Part shown: piece after piece, positions 28,430-40,519 of the stretch | Layout: every line of letters begins with the position of its first letter | Numbering within the stretch: position 1 is the stretch's first letter | NCBI RefSeq assembly: GCF_003576645.1 | Contig: NC_044923.1 | Coordinates: 4,798,428 to 4,862,427, forward strand | DNA from: Ipomoea triloba | Lineage: Eukaryota > Streptophyta > Magnoliopsida > Solanales > Convolvulaceae | Direction of reading: 5' to 3' | Length of the DNA: 64,000 bases | Position numbers and translations under genes: made by a program | The notes under the pieces: generated by a model | What the model was told of the DNA's origin: nothing | Databases searched by the model: none | What the model saw: the letters and a program-made list of their open reading frames with translations, nothing else

Positions 28430-29803
28430 ATTATTATATTATCAATGTCAGGGAAGTTATGGTCACTTTGAAGTTTGAATATGAGAATATCAATAATAAA
28501 GTGTTACCTAAGTCGGAGGAAGCCATCCTTATGTAAAGATCTTGATCTAGCCCATTTGAAGGTACCACTTTAATGTCGACCAGATCTCCAAACCAAAGCA
28601 AGCACCCATTTTGCCCATTACTTATATCTAAACTTGAGTAAGCCATACAAGAGCAATTGTTGAAGCAAACTTGCCTGCACTCTTGAAGGTTCATACTAGT
28701 ATTGAAGGTTGAAAACCTTGTATCTGGCAATTTAACCCCAGAGTATTTCAAGAATCCATCTGAGGATGATGAGGATGAGGATCCATTTTGACAATTCTTC
28801 AGAGGTGTCCTACGAACACACCCTCGGGAAAAATCTCCCCTGCCCCATGCTCCTGGATCTCTAGCCAAAAATCTATCCAAGCATCCACAATTAGGGTAGT
28901 TATTATTGTCACAACTCCCATATGTTCCACAGGATCCATAATTGTCACAAACATCTGTTGCTGCAACTTTACGGATAATGTTCCATTCCCTTGTTCCTTC
29001 TGCCCATATATAGACATCTGTACTCCCAGAGTTTGACAGGACCATCCTGATCAAAGTTGAGCTATTATAAGTGTAGGAAACCTCCTTCATATTAATGATT
29101 ACAAAAATTTCAGAAATCTCGCTCTTTTTAACCATTCCAGGTGAATTAGGTGATCCACTCCAACGCACACCATTCCACGGCCCTGATCGGAACACTTCCT
29201 TTATACCCTTTCTTATGATGATTTGTGGATATCCTACAGGATCAAGCCAAAGCTTATATTCCCCCATCCCTGGATTGTTTTCTGACTTCCATGACGATAT
29301 AGTCGTGTCAACACCAGTAACTAAATTCCTCCCAAGTTTCATGCCTGGCAATAGAGTATCTGTAGGATGATCAAAACTTTGCCACAGCAAATTATCATCA
29401 CTTGCATCTATCACCACCAGATTCCCAGAATCCAATAATTTTGCTACTGGATTCTGAACTGATCTGGGAGAATTAGTATACCAGATATTGGAAGTGTTGG
29501 CATCATCAACAAGAGCTAACCGGCCTGGATCGACAATCTTCAAGACCACTGATGATGTGTTAGTGAGGGGAATATCTCTATTGGCAACCCAAACTACAGT
29601 GCATACAGGTATTTGCTTGTACCATATACCAACGTAGCGATTTTGTGAACCGATAGGGCTAAAAAACCCCATCTCAAAGATTCCACCCGAAGAAACAATA
29701 GTATGACCATCTTTAAGGAATTGAGTGGAGCTAATGGTATCTATTGCAAAGGAAATACTTAGAATTGAAACTAAGAATGTTAAAGAGATGAGCAATGGAA
29801 GAG

Positions 29804-30235
29804 TTAGCATTGGTAACAGCTTTTCTGAACTTCTTGTGTTTGGTTCAATGTGATGGAATATCTTTCTTTGTATTCATATTCTTCTTGACTTTGATGTCAG
29901 TTACTTCAATAATCCTCCATGTCTGACTATTCAAACACAATGAAATCAAAGAAACATGGGTGTCCGCGATTCAGCGTTCACACATTAACCTCTACTCGAA
30001 TCAGGAGTGTATATATTAGCATTGGTAACAGCTTTTCTGATCTTCTTGTGTTTGGTTCAATGTGATGGAATATCTTTCTTTGTATTCATATTCTCCTTGA
30101 CTTTTATGTCAGTTACATTAATAATCCTCCAAGCCTGACTATTCAAACACAATGAAATCAAAGAAATATGGGTGTCCGCGATTCAGCTTGCGTTCACACA
30201 TTAACCTCTACTCAAATCAGGAGTGTATATATATA
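29804..30235. repeat. Tandem duplication (212 bp) of gene 3 promoter and start codon
   Basis: Copy 1 (29804-30015) holds the gene 3 start codon and leader; copy 2 begins at 30016 with the same TTAGCATTGGTAACAGC and runs to about 30235. Differences are few (for example 5 extra bases near 30187). The duplicate places a second copy of the promoter-proximal DNA and an orphan ATG upstream of the gene. Confidence 0.85.
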
Positions 30236-30256
30236 TATTTGTCTTTCTTCGTCCGT

Positions 30257-30480
30257 TTAATGGTCCGGGTCCACTCGCGAGACCGGGAGGCACGGGAGCT
30301 GGCCCAGAAAAATCGTCACTGGTGTGAATCGAATTCGGATTCTCTCTTTTAACGGTCCAGGTCCACCCACCTTAGCTTCGGGAGGCACGGGAGCTGGCCC
30401 AGAGGAATAGTCACTTGTGGAATCGAACCTGGGTTCTCTAGAAAGAGAGTTCACTTGCCTCCTCCTCCGGTCTTGGGTAG
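30257..30480 (-). mobile_element. SINE-like dimer with box B
   Basis: On the minus strand the sequence GAACCCAGGTTCGATTCC is a good tRNA box B. A box-A-like GGAGGCAAGTGAACTC lies upstream of it. The block GGGAGGCACGGGAGCTGGCC occurs twice about 100 bp apart, suggesting a partial dimer. No clear tail or TSD. Confidence 0.45.
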
Positions 30481-30489
30481 CTCATATCA

Positions 30490-31440
30490 TGGACCAGAGT
30501 CCACGTAGGCACATAGCATTATGGACATCGAAACGACGAGATACAAAATTAATGCTCATAAGGTATATACATAAAAATTACAACACAAGACACATACACA
30601 TGTTATATATTCCTTATTTTTCAAATCTGATTTAGGTACATAATTTGTATTTATAGGTACAAAATTTCACAATACAAGACAAAATTTATAAAATAATTAT
30701 TAATTTGTTTCAGGTACACAATTCATACTCTTAAAATACAAAATTTCATTCATCCTTAACCAATTTATACTCTTAAACTTAGAGAGTGTGGTTGAGTGAA
30801 TAGGACTCATTCATCCTTAACCAAAAAGAGAGACGTATATTGACACATTTATTTTTTAAATTAAGTCAAAAATAAAAATTAAAGTCAGGCTCAGTCCGTA
30901 GCCCTATATATATAAAGAGAGAGACTCATTTCATTTATGTTTTTTTCTACATTAACTTTTATAAATTTACATATCTATTTTCAATTATTATTTAACTTAA
31001 GAATAAATGTCCAAACTTGTCGATAGCATAAAACATACTTATTAGACTGGACTTCGGACTAATCCATTCGTTTGACACCTCTAACCCAGCATGAGCTGAG
31101 GCTCGTCTTCTCAAGACACTTTGCTTTGCTTATTTTCCCATCAAACTCTGATCTTCTTAATCTGTTGAAAAGATTAAATGGAGGGGAAAGGAGATTGGAA
31201 CTTCTTACCTTTGGCTGCCGACCCTCCCGCTCATTGCAATCAATAACCCACTCCTTCACAATCCATCATCACCTAATTAATTTCTCCATTAATAGTAGGG
31301 GAAATGGTCAATGGATTAGTGGCACTGACCTTGAAGGGTTCCAAATTCTCCATTGCATAGGCAGCCAAAGTAGCCCGCCATTTTCCTTCACTTCATTATC
31401 CTGACTTCCAACTTTTTTTTTTTTTTTGAATAACCCCTCT
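30490..31440. other. Non-genic stretch
   Basis: AT-rich DNA with (TA)n and GA-rich patches. Open stretches of about 110 codons at 31072-31404 and 66 codons on the opposite strand have no recognisable domain. No RNA gene was seen. Confidence 0.45.
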
Positions 31441-31450
31441 TCTTTTCTGA

Positions 31451-32245
31451 ATTGTTATACCATGGACCAGGTCCATAGAGCTTTGTGGACCATGATACGA
31501 AAACGGCGCCGTTTCTTTAAGTAAAGAGACGACATTCGTAACATTTTAATAAATCTCGTATTTTTTGTGTGTTCATAACAAAATGAAACTGCAATGTATT
31601 TAAAATGAAGTTGTATTGCATATTGTATTTATATTATCAAATGAAACTGTAATTGAATTGAAATGATACTTTAGTTGTATTGAAATGAAACTAAATAACA
31701 TGTCTCACATATTGAGTGTATATTGTCAAATAAAAGTGTAGTGAATAGAAATAAGACTTTAGTTTTGCTGAAATGAAATTACAGTATTTATAAAAAAAAA
31801 AACTGAATAATATGTCTCACATATTGAGTGTATATTGTCAAATGAAATTGTTGTTATATCGAAATGATATTGTAATTGTGTTGTAATGAAACCACAGTGT
31901 ATATAAAGAAACTGAATAATAATTTCACATATTTGAGGGTATATTACTTATGAAACCGTAGTATAATTAGAATTATAATTTAGTTGTTTTGTAATAAGAC
32001 TACAATGTGTATAAAATGAAATCCAATAACATGTCTCACTGTAATAAGACTATTGTATATATAATGTTGAATGAAACTGTAGTTTAAACAAAATGGAACT
32101 GTAATTGTGCTGAAATGAATCTACAATGTATGTAAAATGAAACTGGATATGTTATTCAAGCAAAACTACTTACGCGGAGCGAGTTTCTTTTCTTTTGATT
32201 AAAAGAAACTGCACCGTTTTGAACCATCGTCCACAGTAAAATTTG
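31451..32245. mobile_element. Large CATGGACC-family element with tandem interior
   Basis: The left end is ATTGTTATACCATGGACC and the right end GTCCACAGTAAAATTTGC is roughly its inverse. Subterminal AACGGCGCCGTTTC and GAAACTGCACCGTTTT also mirror each other. The interior repeats, about seven times, blocks of GAAATGAAACTNCAATGTAT and ACATGTCTCACATATTGAG. Confidence 0.55.
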
Positions 32246-32290
32246 CTAATCTCTGGATTGTCGGCTTTTCTATTTCTCTCTTCAAAGGGG

Positions 32291-32570
32291 TTGTTATGAC
32301 ATGGACCTGAGTCTATGTTCACAATTTTAGAGCTATATGTTCACAATTTTAGAACTCTATATTCACATTTTCATAACTCTACATTCACAATTTCATAACT
32401 CTATATTCAACAGTATAACACAATTTTTGAATTTATATAACAAAATTGTGAACATAGAGTTCAAAAATTGTGATTATTCAACAATGTAATTTTGTATATA
32501 AAGTTCTAAAATTGTGATATAGGTCCGGGTCCACCTTGTAAGGTGAACACGGATCCATAGCATAATTTAC
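32291..32570. mobile_element. CATGGACC-family MITE with TTCACAATTTT repeats
   Basis: Ends are TTGTTATGACATGGACC and the inverse AATTATGCTATGGATCC, with further mirrored DNA (GTCCACCTTG). The interior consists of short repeats of TCTATNTTCACAATTTTA in both orientations. Confidence 0.55.
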
Positions 32571-32574
32571 ATTT

Positions 32575-35500
32575 TCAAAGCTTGTGTGAGCCGTGAGATA
32601 AAACTCCAATTTAAAGGAAGCCCAACCCTGGCTAATAGTTCAGCCCATAAAACTCAAAGTAGGCCTAGCCTAGCTGCCTGAAATTGTTATAGACTTATAG
32701 CATCAATCATTATTACATGGACAATGATCCACCTCACGTTGTAGGCATGATCTAAAAATTATCAATCGTTATACCTTAGACCATGGTCACAAAACGACGT
32801 CATTTCAATAAGTGGGAGAAACGGTTGCTGTAAATCACCGTTATTGATACTACAATTCATCTCAAAAGATACTGCATCACATTTGTTTTTATATTATCAT
32901 GTTCAAAATTAGTGTTCAAGTAAGCTATAACTTAACATTAACATGTTGATTACTTGCAAATATATTCAATTACACTTTTTTGCAGGTTCCAAGGACTTGA
33001 TTGAAATTTTTTCTTTTTCTTTTTCTTTTTTAAATTTGAGGGTTTAATTGCATTATTAGGTATAGCTCGAGGCTTATTTGACTCTTATCCTTCTCTTTTC
33101 ACTCTCTTATCGTATTATTATGTACTAAAACTAACGTGTGGAGTTAATGACATCTACTTATCTTTTTTTTTTTTTTTTGAAAAAACATCTACTTATCTAA
33201 TATAAACATCCTAGCTAAAGTTTCCATGCATGAAGAAAAGTAGATGAGAAAAAAATAATATAATGCATGTGATCACAAGTAGCTATACTTAAATTGGTTA
33301 TAGCTATACAGTGTTTGAAGGTTGTAGTGAAGAAAAACCAGCTAGCTAGCTGGATCTCCTTTAGGATTATGTATGTCAACCAATTTATAACAAACTATGA
33401 CCTTAGCCTTACCAAATACAAGTGACATTTAGGATCCAATTAAAGTCAGCTCCAAAATCATTACCTAGTCCAAAGTGTACTATGTACTTAACAACTGTAT
33501 TCAACTCTCTTTAATTATATTCCGTATTTGGTCAGCCAACATTTTGTTTCACAGTACAACATATATAATTATATATAATACGGTTATTTATTTTTCTTAC
33601 ACCTTATTATTAGTTGTGACCTTCGAAATAATTGTATCTATGTTGTCATTGTTTATTTATGCAAAAATCAAACTTTAGTTGGTTCCCATAAATTAGAATG
33701 TGCATATTCCAATACAATTTTAGCACGGTATGTAACAATAGAGAAACTGGCTCTACATTTGTCAAATTGGATGGTAAGTCCATATATAATAAAGTGGATA
33801 TTGGATCAAACTTTTTGCATGTTTTACTACCAACTTGTTATGCTTGACTTTGGTCTTGTTTGGTACCATATTTACCTTATCAGCTAATTTTAGCTCATTT
33901 ATCCACTATTAACTAGTTGTTTGACTTAGTTAAACAATCAATATAGGTATTTGATTAATTAGTTTTTGTAACAGCTTATTGTTTCAAAATGTGAAAATTC
34001 AAAAAGCTGCTCGATAAGCTTTTTGAAAAAGTCATTTTGCATTTAATCAGCTAACAGCTAATTTGTCAAACACTTTTCTACAATCAACTAATGCTATCAA
34101 CCAGTAAAACCAACTAACACAATTAACTAACAGTTATTTATCAAAACACCCCAAATATTTGTCTGGGTTTCTTCATCGATCACATCGAGCCTCACAAATT
34201 TAATTGGGCTTGAACCAACGGGCCACATTTGACATTTTACTATAACATATTTAAATTTGAATTGCATTATATTTCTTCATATTCATCTTCCATGAATTAG
34301 ATGTCAAAAAAGAAGGGTCCCCCATCCTGTCTCTATCAAAATTGACTGGAAAAAGAAGAGATCAAAGGCACGAGTGCATGAAACATGACTGGGCCAGTGC
34401 TCAACTCTACTCAAAATAGGATAATTATTAAGGCTAAGATCGATCGAGCTGTATATTAAACAATAATACAATGTACTTTTGTGGAATGTGGAAAACAAGA
34501 TACCAGCTAGCTAGTTATTATATATCCCAGGCCAGCAAGTCTATGCCTCAATGTCAAAGGAATCTGTTACATACGAGGTGCTTTCACAAATTTCTAGAAT
34601 GCTATTCTTGAATAACCAACATATATATATAGATAAAGAAAAAATTAAAAAAGAAAAAGAAAATAAGATATCTCTTTGTTTGATTTCAAAAATATCCACA
34701 ATCAAACATCTCTTCCACTATAAATAGCAAATTCTTAATATTTAGCACTTAATCTTGGGTTATTGAATCAGGATAATTCACACCAACAAATACCAGGTAA
34801 ATTGAGTATATAGAACTAACTATTATAGATACATACATAATCTAATTCTAAATTAGAAATTGAACCGACTCCAAGTTATAAAGTATAACAAATAGATCGA
34901 AAATAAAATTTGCATACACGAAAGTAACTTTAAATTAATATGTTGGAGTGTGGAAACAGTGAGCAAAATGAAGATGAAGAAGGTAAATTGTATTGACTAG
35001 AATGAAAGCTTACAAAATGCAGAGTGAGTACAGTGTGTATATATATAGGATGACGCAATGGGAGAAAGCTAACAGAATTAGGTGTATGTACATAAAAGTC
35101 CTGGGCTACCTTCTTGCTTAGCTACTGTATGTATACTGTACGTATATCCTCCACAATATACATTTAACGATTAAATGTTTACCATTTTACCAAAAGTTAT
35201 AATTAGTAATAAATGCATAATGTTTCGATGGCAGAAATGCAGGATCTAGCCCTCTGTCCATAACCAATTAAACAATAATCTATATCCAAGCAAATCCACC
35301 ACTAGAATTGAATAAACTAGACAAACGAAACGCATGTAATTAACATAATACTAATGAATTGAAACGTTATGCCATTACAAAAAGGACAATTATATAGCTC
35401 TAATTGTCTCTAAATTATTCAAGTTATTGAACAGAAAATGAACATACTCACGAACAATTTATTTAGGATTTCCACAATGATTAACAATCCATCCAATTCA

Positions 35501-35810
35501 AGAACACCCCCCACCCCTCCTCCCCTTCAAAAAAAAAAAAAAAAAAACTTCTATAATGTTGATTGACCCCATTATCAGTTGTATCCGGTACAATTATGTA
35601 TACCATATATGATTGCATCGAGTACTATTGATAATAGTTTTCAATAGTCCCCGATATAATTATGCATATGTATACATAATTGTACCTAGTACAGATCGAC
35701 ATACACCAGTACAAATGAAACCTTAAAATTTTTAAAAGTAAACCCCAATTAACAACTAATGTACAAAACCCATAAGATATAAACTAGTCAACGTCTTGAA
35801 GTATCATGTC
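32575..35810. other. Non-genic stretch downstream of the MYB gene
   Basis: Holds partial CATGGACC-type MITE ends (32640-32840), a Harbinger-like MITE (listed) and AT-rich DNA. No open frame with a recognisable domain. The stretch 34930-35160 has a composition like transcribed DNA but no product could be assigned. Confidence 0.45.
33850..34154. mobile_element. PIF/Harbinger-like MITE (TTGTTTGGTACC ends)
   Basis: The ends TCTTGTTTGGTACC and, inverted, TTTGGGGTGTTTTGATAA enclose repeated AATCAGCTAACAGCTAAT-type blocks. The same interior motifs occur in the better-bounded copy at 57111-57431. The TTA target site is not clear here. Confidence 0.5.
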
Positions 35811-35816
35811 AACATT

Positions 35817-37130
35817 CTACCCAAATGCAGGCAATTGCACACTGTTTCCAGCTGGTTCAAGACCTTCGTAACTCGAAGCTAGAGGAGAAGGAGGGGATGG
35901 CACCAAAGACTGTATCTCATTAATCTCATTCCAATCCAAGCCTCCTGCACTGCTACTACTGCTCCCATCTTTCCAATTATAGAATATGTTGTCACACAAG
36001 AACTCAACACCCTCCAAGTTTTGCGGATTAACGTTGTACACCATTTGATTAATCAAACAATCCTCCATAGTGTATTCACCAGCACTTGATAAAATAGAGT
36101 TGACAATGGGTAAAGTATCTGTCAGATGAGCAGGGTTCTTGAAACCCGACTCTTCTTTAGGGTATAGGACGGGTTCCGATACTAGCTCTGGATAACTAGG
36201 ATTTTGATAAATATTTATATTATTCGGGGACGACGTGGGCCCACACGAGACCATTTCTGGCTGCAGGTTTGACCTTTGGTTAGCCCTAATAAGGCTGTGG
36301 CCATGGTCATTGACCTGCTTGCCAAAGAGCTTTTTCTTGAGCTTAGTGTTCCAGTAATTCTTTATGTCATTATCAGTTCTTCCAGGGAGCTGTGCTGCAA
36401 TTATAGACCACCTGGTCCAAGTCCAACATTATGGTATTAAATTAAGATTAAATTGAAAGAACAGTTCTAGGTAATAAAATAATTTAATTTTAACTAATTA
36501 CCTGCTCCCAATGCTTATGTAGAGGCTGCAGATTATTGTATCTTCTTCTTCTGAGAATCCTCCATGCTTGAGATTTGGACGGAGATAGTTCAGCCATCTA
36601 AGACGACAACTCTTCCCGCATCTCTTAAGCCCTAGTCAATTTCCCACAAAATAACACATATGATAAAATCAATAATCAGTTAACACAGTTACATGTTAGG
36701 ATCAAGCATCCCTTGCTGGGACTCAAATCCGTAACCTAATTCTGATACTACTTATTAGGATCAAACGCTTACCACTAGGCAGAAAACTACAGTTACTTTA
36801 TTTTCTTATACCCGTCACATTTTTTATAGACCGGGTGCTGGACTTGTCCCTTTTAAGTCTCCGCCCAGCAATCCTCGTTGTCACTTGGTGCTGTTGGACT
36901 TAAACCGGCCTTCGCCCAACATTACAGCACTTTTAACTATCAAGAAAGAAAGAATTGAAGAGCAAAAGAAAATGAAAAGTTAGGGTTTTGGTACCAATTT
37001 TTTGTGGCAAAGCAATCCAATTGCCACCAGTGCCATGCTGCTCAATGAATGCCTTTAACTTGGCATCTTCTTCTGCAGACCATGGCCCTTTCTTCACATT
37101 GTTTTTGTCACAGCAAGGTGATCTTCCCAT
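35817..37130 (-). CDS. R2R3-MYB transcription factor, RAX/MYB36-like (subgroup 14 type)
   Basis: Minus-strand exons are 36995-37130, 36502-36631 and 35817-36411, GT..AG borders, giving 286 residues. It starts [18 protein letters not shown]2 carries [13 protein letters not shown] and [11 protein letters not shown], completed in exon 2 by [19 protein letters not shown]3 carries [13 protein letters not shown] and [31 protein letters not shown]. Both intron positions are those of most plant R2R3-MYBs. The [19 protein letters not shown] signature and the end of R3 resemble the RAX / MYB36-38 / tomato Blind group, regulators of axillary meristem formation or endodermal differentiation; the subgroup is judged from memory. 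The acidic, Ser-rich C-terminal half ([14 protein letters not shown]) is likely the activation region. It is nuclear and binds DNA. Intron 1 carries a SINE-like insertion. Confidence 0.93.
36690..36800 (-). mobile_element. SINE-like insertion in MYB intron 1
   Basis: On the minus strand, TAGTGGTAAGCG is box-A-like and GGATTTGAGTCCC is box-B-like about 45 bp on; GTTAGGATCAAGC occurs twice in variant form. No A tail was delimited. It lies wholly within the intron and leaves both splice sites untouched. Confidence 0.45.
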
Positions 37131-37489
37131 CTCTGATCTCCTTTTTTTGTTAATTTTGTTTACTCTATTTAGGCAAATTTTCGCTAGGCAGAGATTATGA
37201 TAAGGGGGAGAGGAGAAGCAGCCATATGTGATTCAGAAAATTAAAAAAGACAGTTTTGCCAGAAAGATGAAGAAGATGATGATGAGTGTAATTCTGAAGG
37301 TGGAAACGAGGGCTTTCTTCTTCTTGTCCTTCTCTGTGAAGAATCATTAAATACGGAGTATATATTAAGACTTTCACATCAGTGGAAATTAAATTTATTT
37401 CTATTTATTATAATCATCTGTTGTTGAAAATTATTCACACAAATTACTGTCAGCCCATACGCATTTTTCATTATTATATCAAATGACCC

Positions 37490-37630
37490 TACAATTTAGT
37501 ATAGTTGGTAAGTGTACTATTAATTTAACTGTAAGTCGGAGATTCAGTTCTCGAGTCAAATCTGAATTAGTCTCATCGGTGATGACGATAGTGGATGTTG
37601 TATTAAAAACAAATTGTATTAGATAATATA
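37490..37630 (+). mobile_element. SINE-like element 5' of the MYB gene
   Basis: ATAGTTGGTAAGTG resembles box A and GAGATTCAGTTCTCG resembles box B about 40 bp later. A 3' portion TTAGTCTCATCGGTGATGAC ends in TATTAAAAACAAATTG. Boundaries are approximate. Confidence 0.4.
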
Positions 37631-37862
37631 TATATAAATTTATTTTCATTAAAAAAAATTAAGCTAATCAAATATGAAATATAAGGCAAATTGCAATGAA
37701 TATTCGTAATTCTATTGTTTGAGTGATGAAATTTGTAATTTAAAAAAAAAAAGAGAAAGAAATTAAGAACATATTCTAAAGTAGTCAAAAGATAAGAATA
37801 AAAAAAATTAGAGATGAATAAGTTAATCTAATACCTTAAATGCATTTATTATTTCTCGATTA

Positions 37863-38696
37863 GAGCATTCCCAATGATGGAGAAAGAGGGGGGGGGGGGG
37901 GGGGGGGGGGNGAAGAAGAGGGAAAAAGGGGGAGAATATGGTTAGAGGAGAAAAGGGGGGTAGGGAGATATTCTCCGGAGGGAGCGTGAAGCGCCCTCGT
38001 GACTCGTGTCACTCATGTGCCACAATTTAATCGCAAAGTTGTCATCCACCTTTTGCTTTATATTAAACAGCAGCGAATGAATGTGGATTGTTATAGTATT
38101 TTATTTAATTTTAATGGATGTTGATTGTTATAGTATTTTATTTAATTTTAATTTTACTTTTATTTTTATATTTCAAATTAATTTATTTTTAAAAATTTTA
38201 ATTATATTAATTGTTATATTTAGTATTTAAAATTGTGTATGTTACGAAATATTAATTTGTTTCGTAAATGATTTCAAATACGAATTTTAATTGATGAAAT
38301 TATATTTTGATTATTTATTGAAATTATATTTTATAATTCAAAGAATTTTTTTTATTTAAATTTATTTTTATTCAAAATTGAAATTGTAATTTTAAAGTTA
38401 AATTATTAAAATAGAAAAGTAAACAAAAGAGTTCTACTACATGGGCTCCCATTTTCTATTCCATCACTTTTACTCCCTGACTAGCAAGATATGATAGGTT
38501 ATCTGCATCCTGTGGGTCCCAAGGAAAGTGTCAACATCAAACTTTTGTATGAGGGAGTAAAAATAGGGATAGGGAGTATAACTTGGAAGTTTAAGTACAT
38601 TTTCTGAGAAAAAATGAGATAGGAAATTATATGGTGATGCGGAAGAGTTGAATCCATAAAAATGGAAAGATAAGGGGAGAACTATTGTGGATGCTC
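37863..38696. mobile_element. PIF/Harbinger-like non-autonomous element, TTA TSD
   Basis: Ends are GAGCATTCCCAATGATGG and the inverse GAGCATCCACAATAGT. The TTA target duplication lies at 37860-37862 and 38697-38699. It contains a poly-G run and an N at 37911. No transposase domain was seen. Confidence 0.65.
37911..37911. other. Single-N assembly join in a poly-G run
   Basis: The N follows about 23 G at 37888-37910. A homopolymer of this length would stop many assemblers. Confidence 0.8.
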
Positions 38697-39508
38697 TTAT
38701 GATACTATGCAATAAAATACTATAAAAATTTATTACGATCTTTAAATATAATTGATGTTATGCGATAACTATAAACATCATGGCCTAGTATTTGTAATCG
38801 CTAATAAATGGAAATGCAGAGTCCATTTTGTGGTTCTATAAATCTTTTGTTTGTACGTCAATGATGAGATCTAGACGAGTGATGGTTGAGATATTGAATT
38901 GCCTTAACTATTATGCGATATTGTGTTGGATAATCATACAGTTGAGAGGAGTCTGATGCACTTAACTTGTTGTTAACTGGAAACTGTGTAGAAATTAGTT
39001 TGCAGTGTTCCATCCCTAATCTTTTGAGTATCTCTAGCATATACTTCTGTTGTGATAGAAGAAACGCCCCCTTATTGTGTACTGTCTCAATTCCTAAAAA
39101 GAAGCTCAGTTGTCCCATATCACGAATTTTGAAAGTGTCAACTAGTTTGCTTCTTACACAAGCCAAGAAATTGTTGCTGCTGCTCATAATTAGTATGCCA
39201 TCAACATAGACAATGACAGAAATGTGAACATTAGTAGTAGAATAAATAAATAGAGATACATCTATCTTTGATATATTGAAACCAATTGAGAGCAAACAAT
39301 CCTGGAGACATTTTGAACCATGCAAGTGGAGCCTGTTTCAAACCATAAAGAGACCGTTGCAGCTTGCAAACTTGGGTGGGAAAGTTGTTGCAATGTACCC
39401 TGGTGGTTGCTTCATGCAGAGATTCTCAGTTAGAGAACCATTGAGAAAAGCATTGTGAACATCAAGATGTCTGACAAACCAATCATTTGTTATAGCAAGA
39501 GATAAGAG

Positions 39509-40215
39509 TGATGCGATCCCACATCGGCTCCACAAGAGATTGTGGAGTGGTACTTAAGTTGGGGCCAAACCTCCACTCATGAGCTAGCTTTTGTGGTGGA
39601 GTTAGGGTCTTGGCTTGAGTACCGTATCATTGGTGCTCTCGTTGAGAGGCTGGAGTGTAGTGGGAAAGGGCTACCCGGTGCTTGCTAAGGTTCAAAGGGA
39701 ACCGAGAAGAGTCCGGAGTGAAAGCTATCCAGAGTGAAGCCATCCACTCTTCCGGTGCCGGCCTAGCGGAGGGGGCGACCTGGGAACCGAGAAGAGTCCG
39801 GAGTGAAAGCTATCCAGAGTGAAGCCATCCACTCTTCCGGTGCCGGCCTAGCGGAGGGGGCGACCTGGGAACCGAGAAGAGTCCGGAGTGAAAGCTATCC
39901 AGAGTGAAGCCATCCACTCTTCCGGTGCCGGCCTAGCGGAGGGGGCGACCTAGAAAAGGGCTACCTGGTGCTTGATAAGGTCCAGAGTGAAGCCATCCAA
40001 AGGGGAAAAGGGCTACCTGGTGCCGAGAAGAGTCTGGAGTGTGAGCCGTCTAGAGTAAGCCGCCGCGGACGTCGACTTCTCAAGGGGTGGGCAATGATAC
40101 GATCCCACATCGGCTCCACAAGAGATTGTGGAGTGATACTTAAGTTGGGGCCAAACCTCCACTCATGAGCTAGCTTTTGTGGTGGAGTTAGGGTCTTGGC
40201 TTGAGTACCGTATCA
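39509..40215. mobile_element. TRIM retroelement with 121-bp LTRs and 5-bp TSD
   Basis: Terminal direct repeats at 39509-39629 and 40095-40215 (121 bp each, two or three differences) start TGAT.CGATCCCACATCGG and end GTACCGTATCA. Flanks carry the exact 5-bp duplication AAGAG (39504-39508, 40216-40220). Next to the left LTR is TTGGTGCTCTCGTTGAG as a primer-site candidate; next to the right LTR is the purine tract AAGGGGTGGGCAA. Only about 465 bp lie between the LTRs and encode nothing. They include three copies of an 85-bp repeat (39701-39955). This is the structure of a terminal-repeat retrotransposon in miniature, mobilised in trans. Confidence 0.9.
39701..39955. repeat. 85-bp tandem repeat, three copies, inside the TRIM
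   Basis: Units at 39701-39785, 39786-39870 and 39871-39955 begin ACCGAGAAGAGTCCGGAGTG and include CCGGCCTAGCGGAGGGGGCG. They are identical by eye except at the last bases. Parts of the unit also recur singly at 39985-40045. Confidence 0.9.
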
Positions 40216-40519
40216 AAGAGAAGCCTTATAGTAGTTGCTTTGACAATTGGACTAAAAGTGTCAAAATAATCTTCCCATTCAACCTAATTGAACCATTTTG
40301 CAACAAATCTGGCTTTGTATCGTTCAATCGTACCATCAGCTCTTCTTGTGATTTGATAAACCCATTTGCATACAATCATATTCGTATCTCTTTCATGTGG
40401 GACCAGCTTTCAAGTGTTGTTGTGCAGCATTGCATTAAATTCTTCATCCACGTTTCTCCATTCAGAACTTTTCACAGCTTGGTTGTAGCATGTGAATTCT
40501 GAGTCATCAACACAAGCAA

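Noticed and set aside
31059..31404. Overlapping 66- and 110-codon frames on opposite strands
   Set aside because: No recognisable domain; composition could be a decayed exon but evidence is insufficient.
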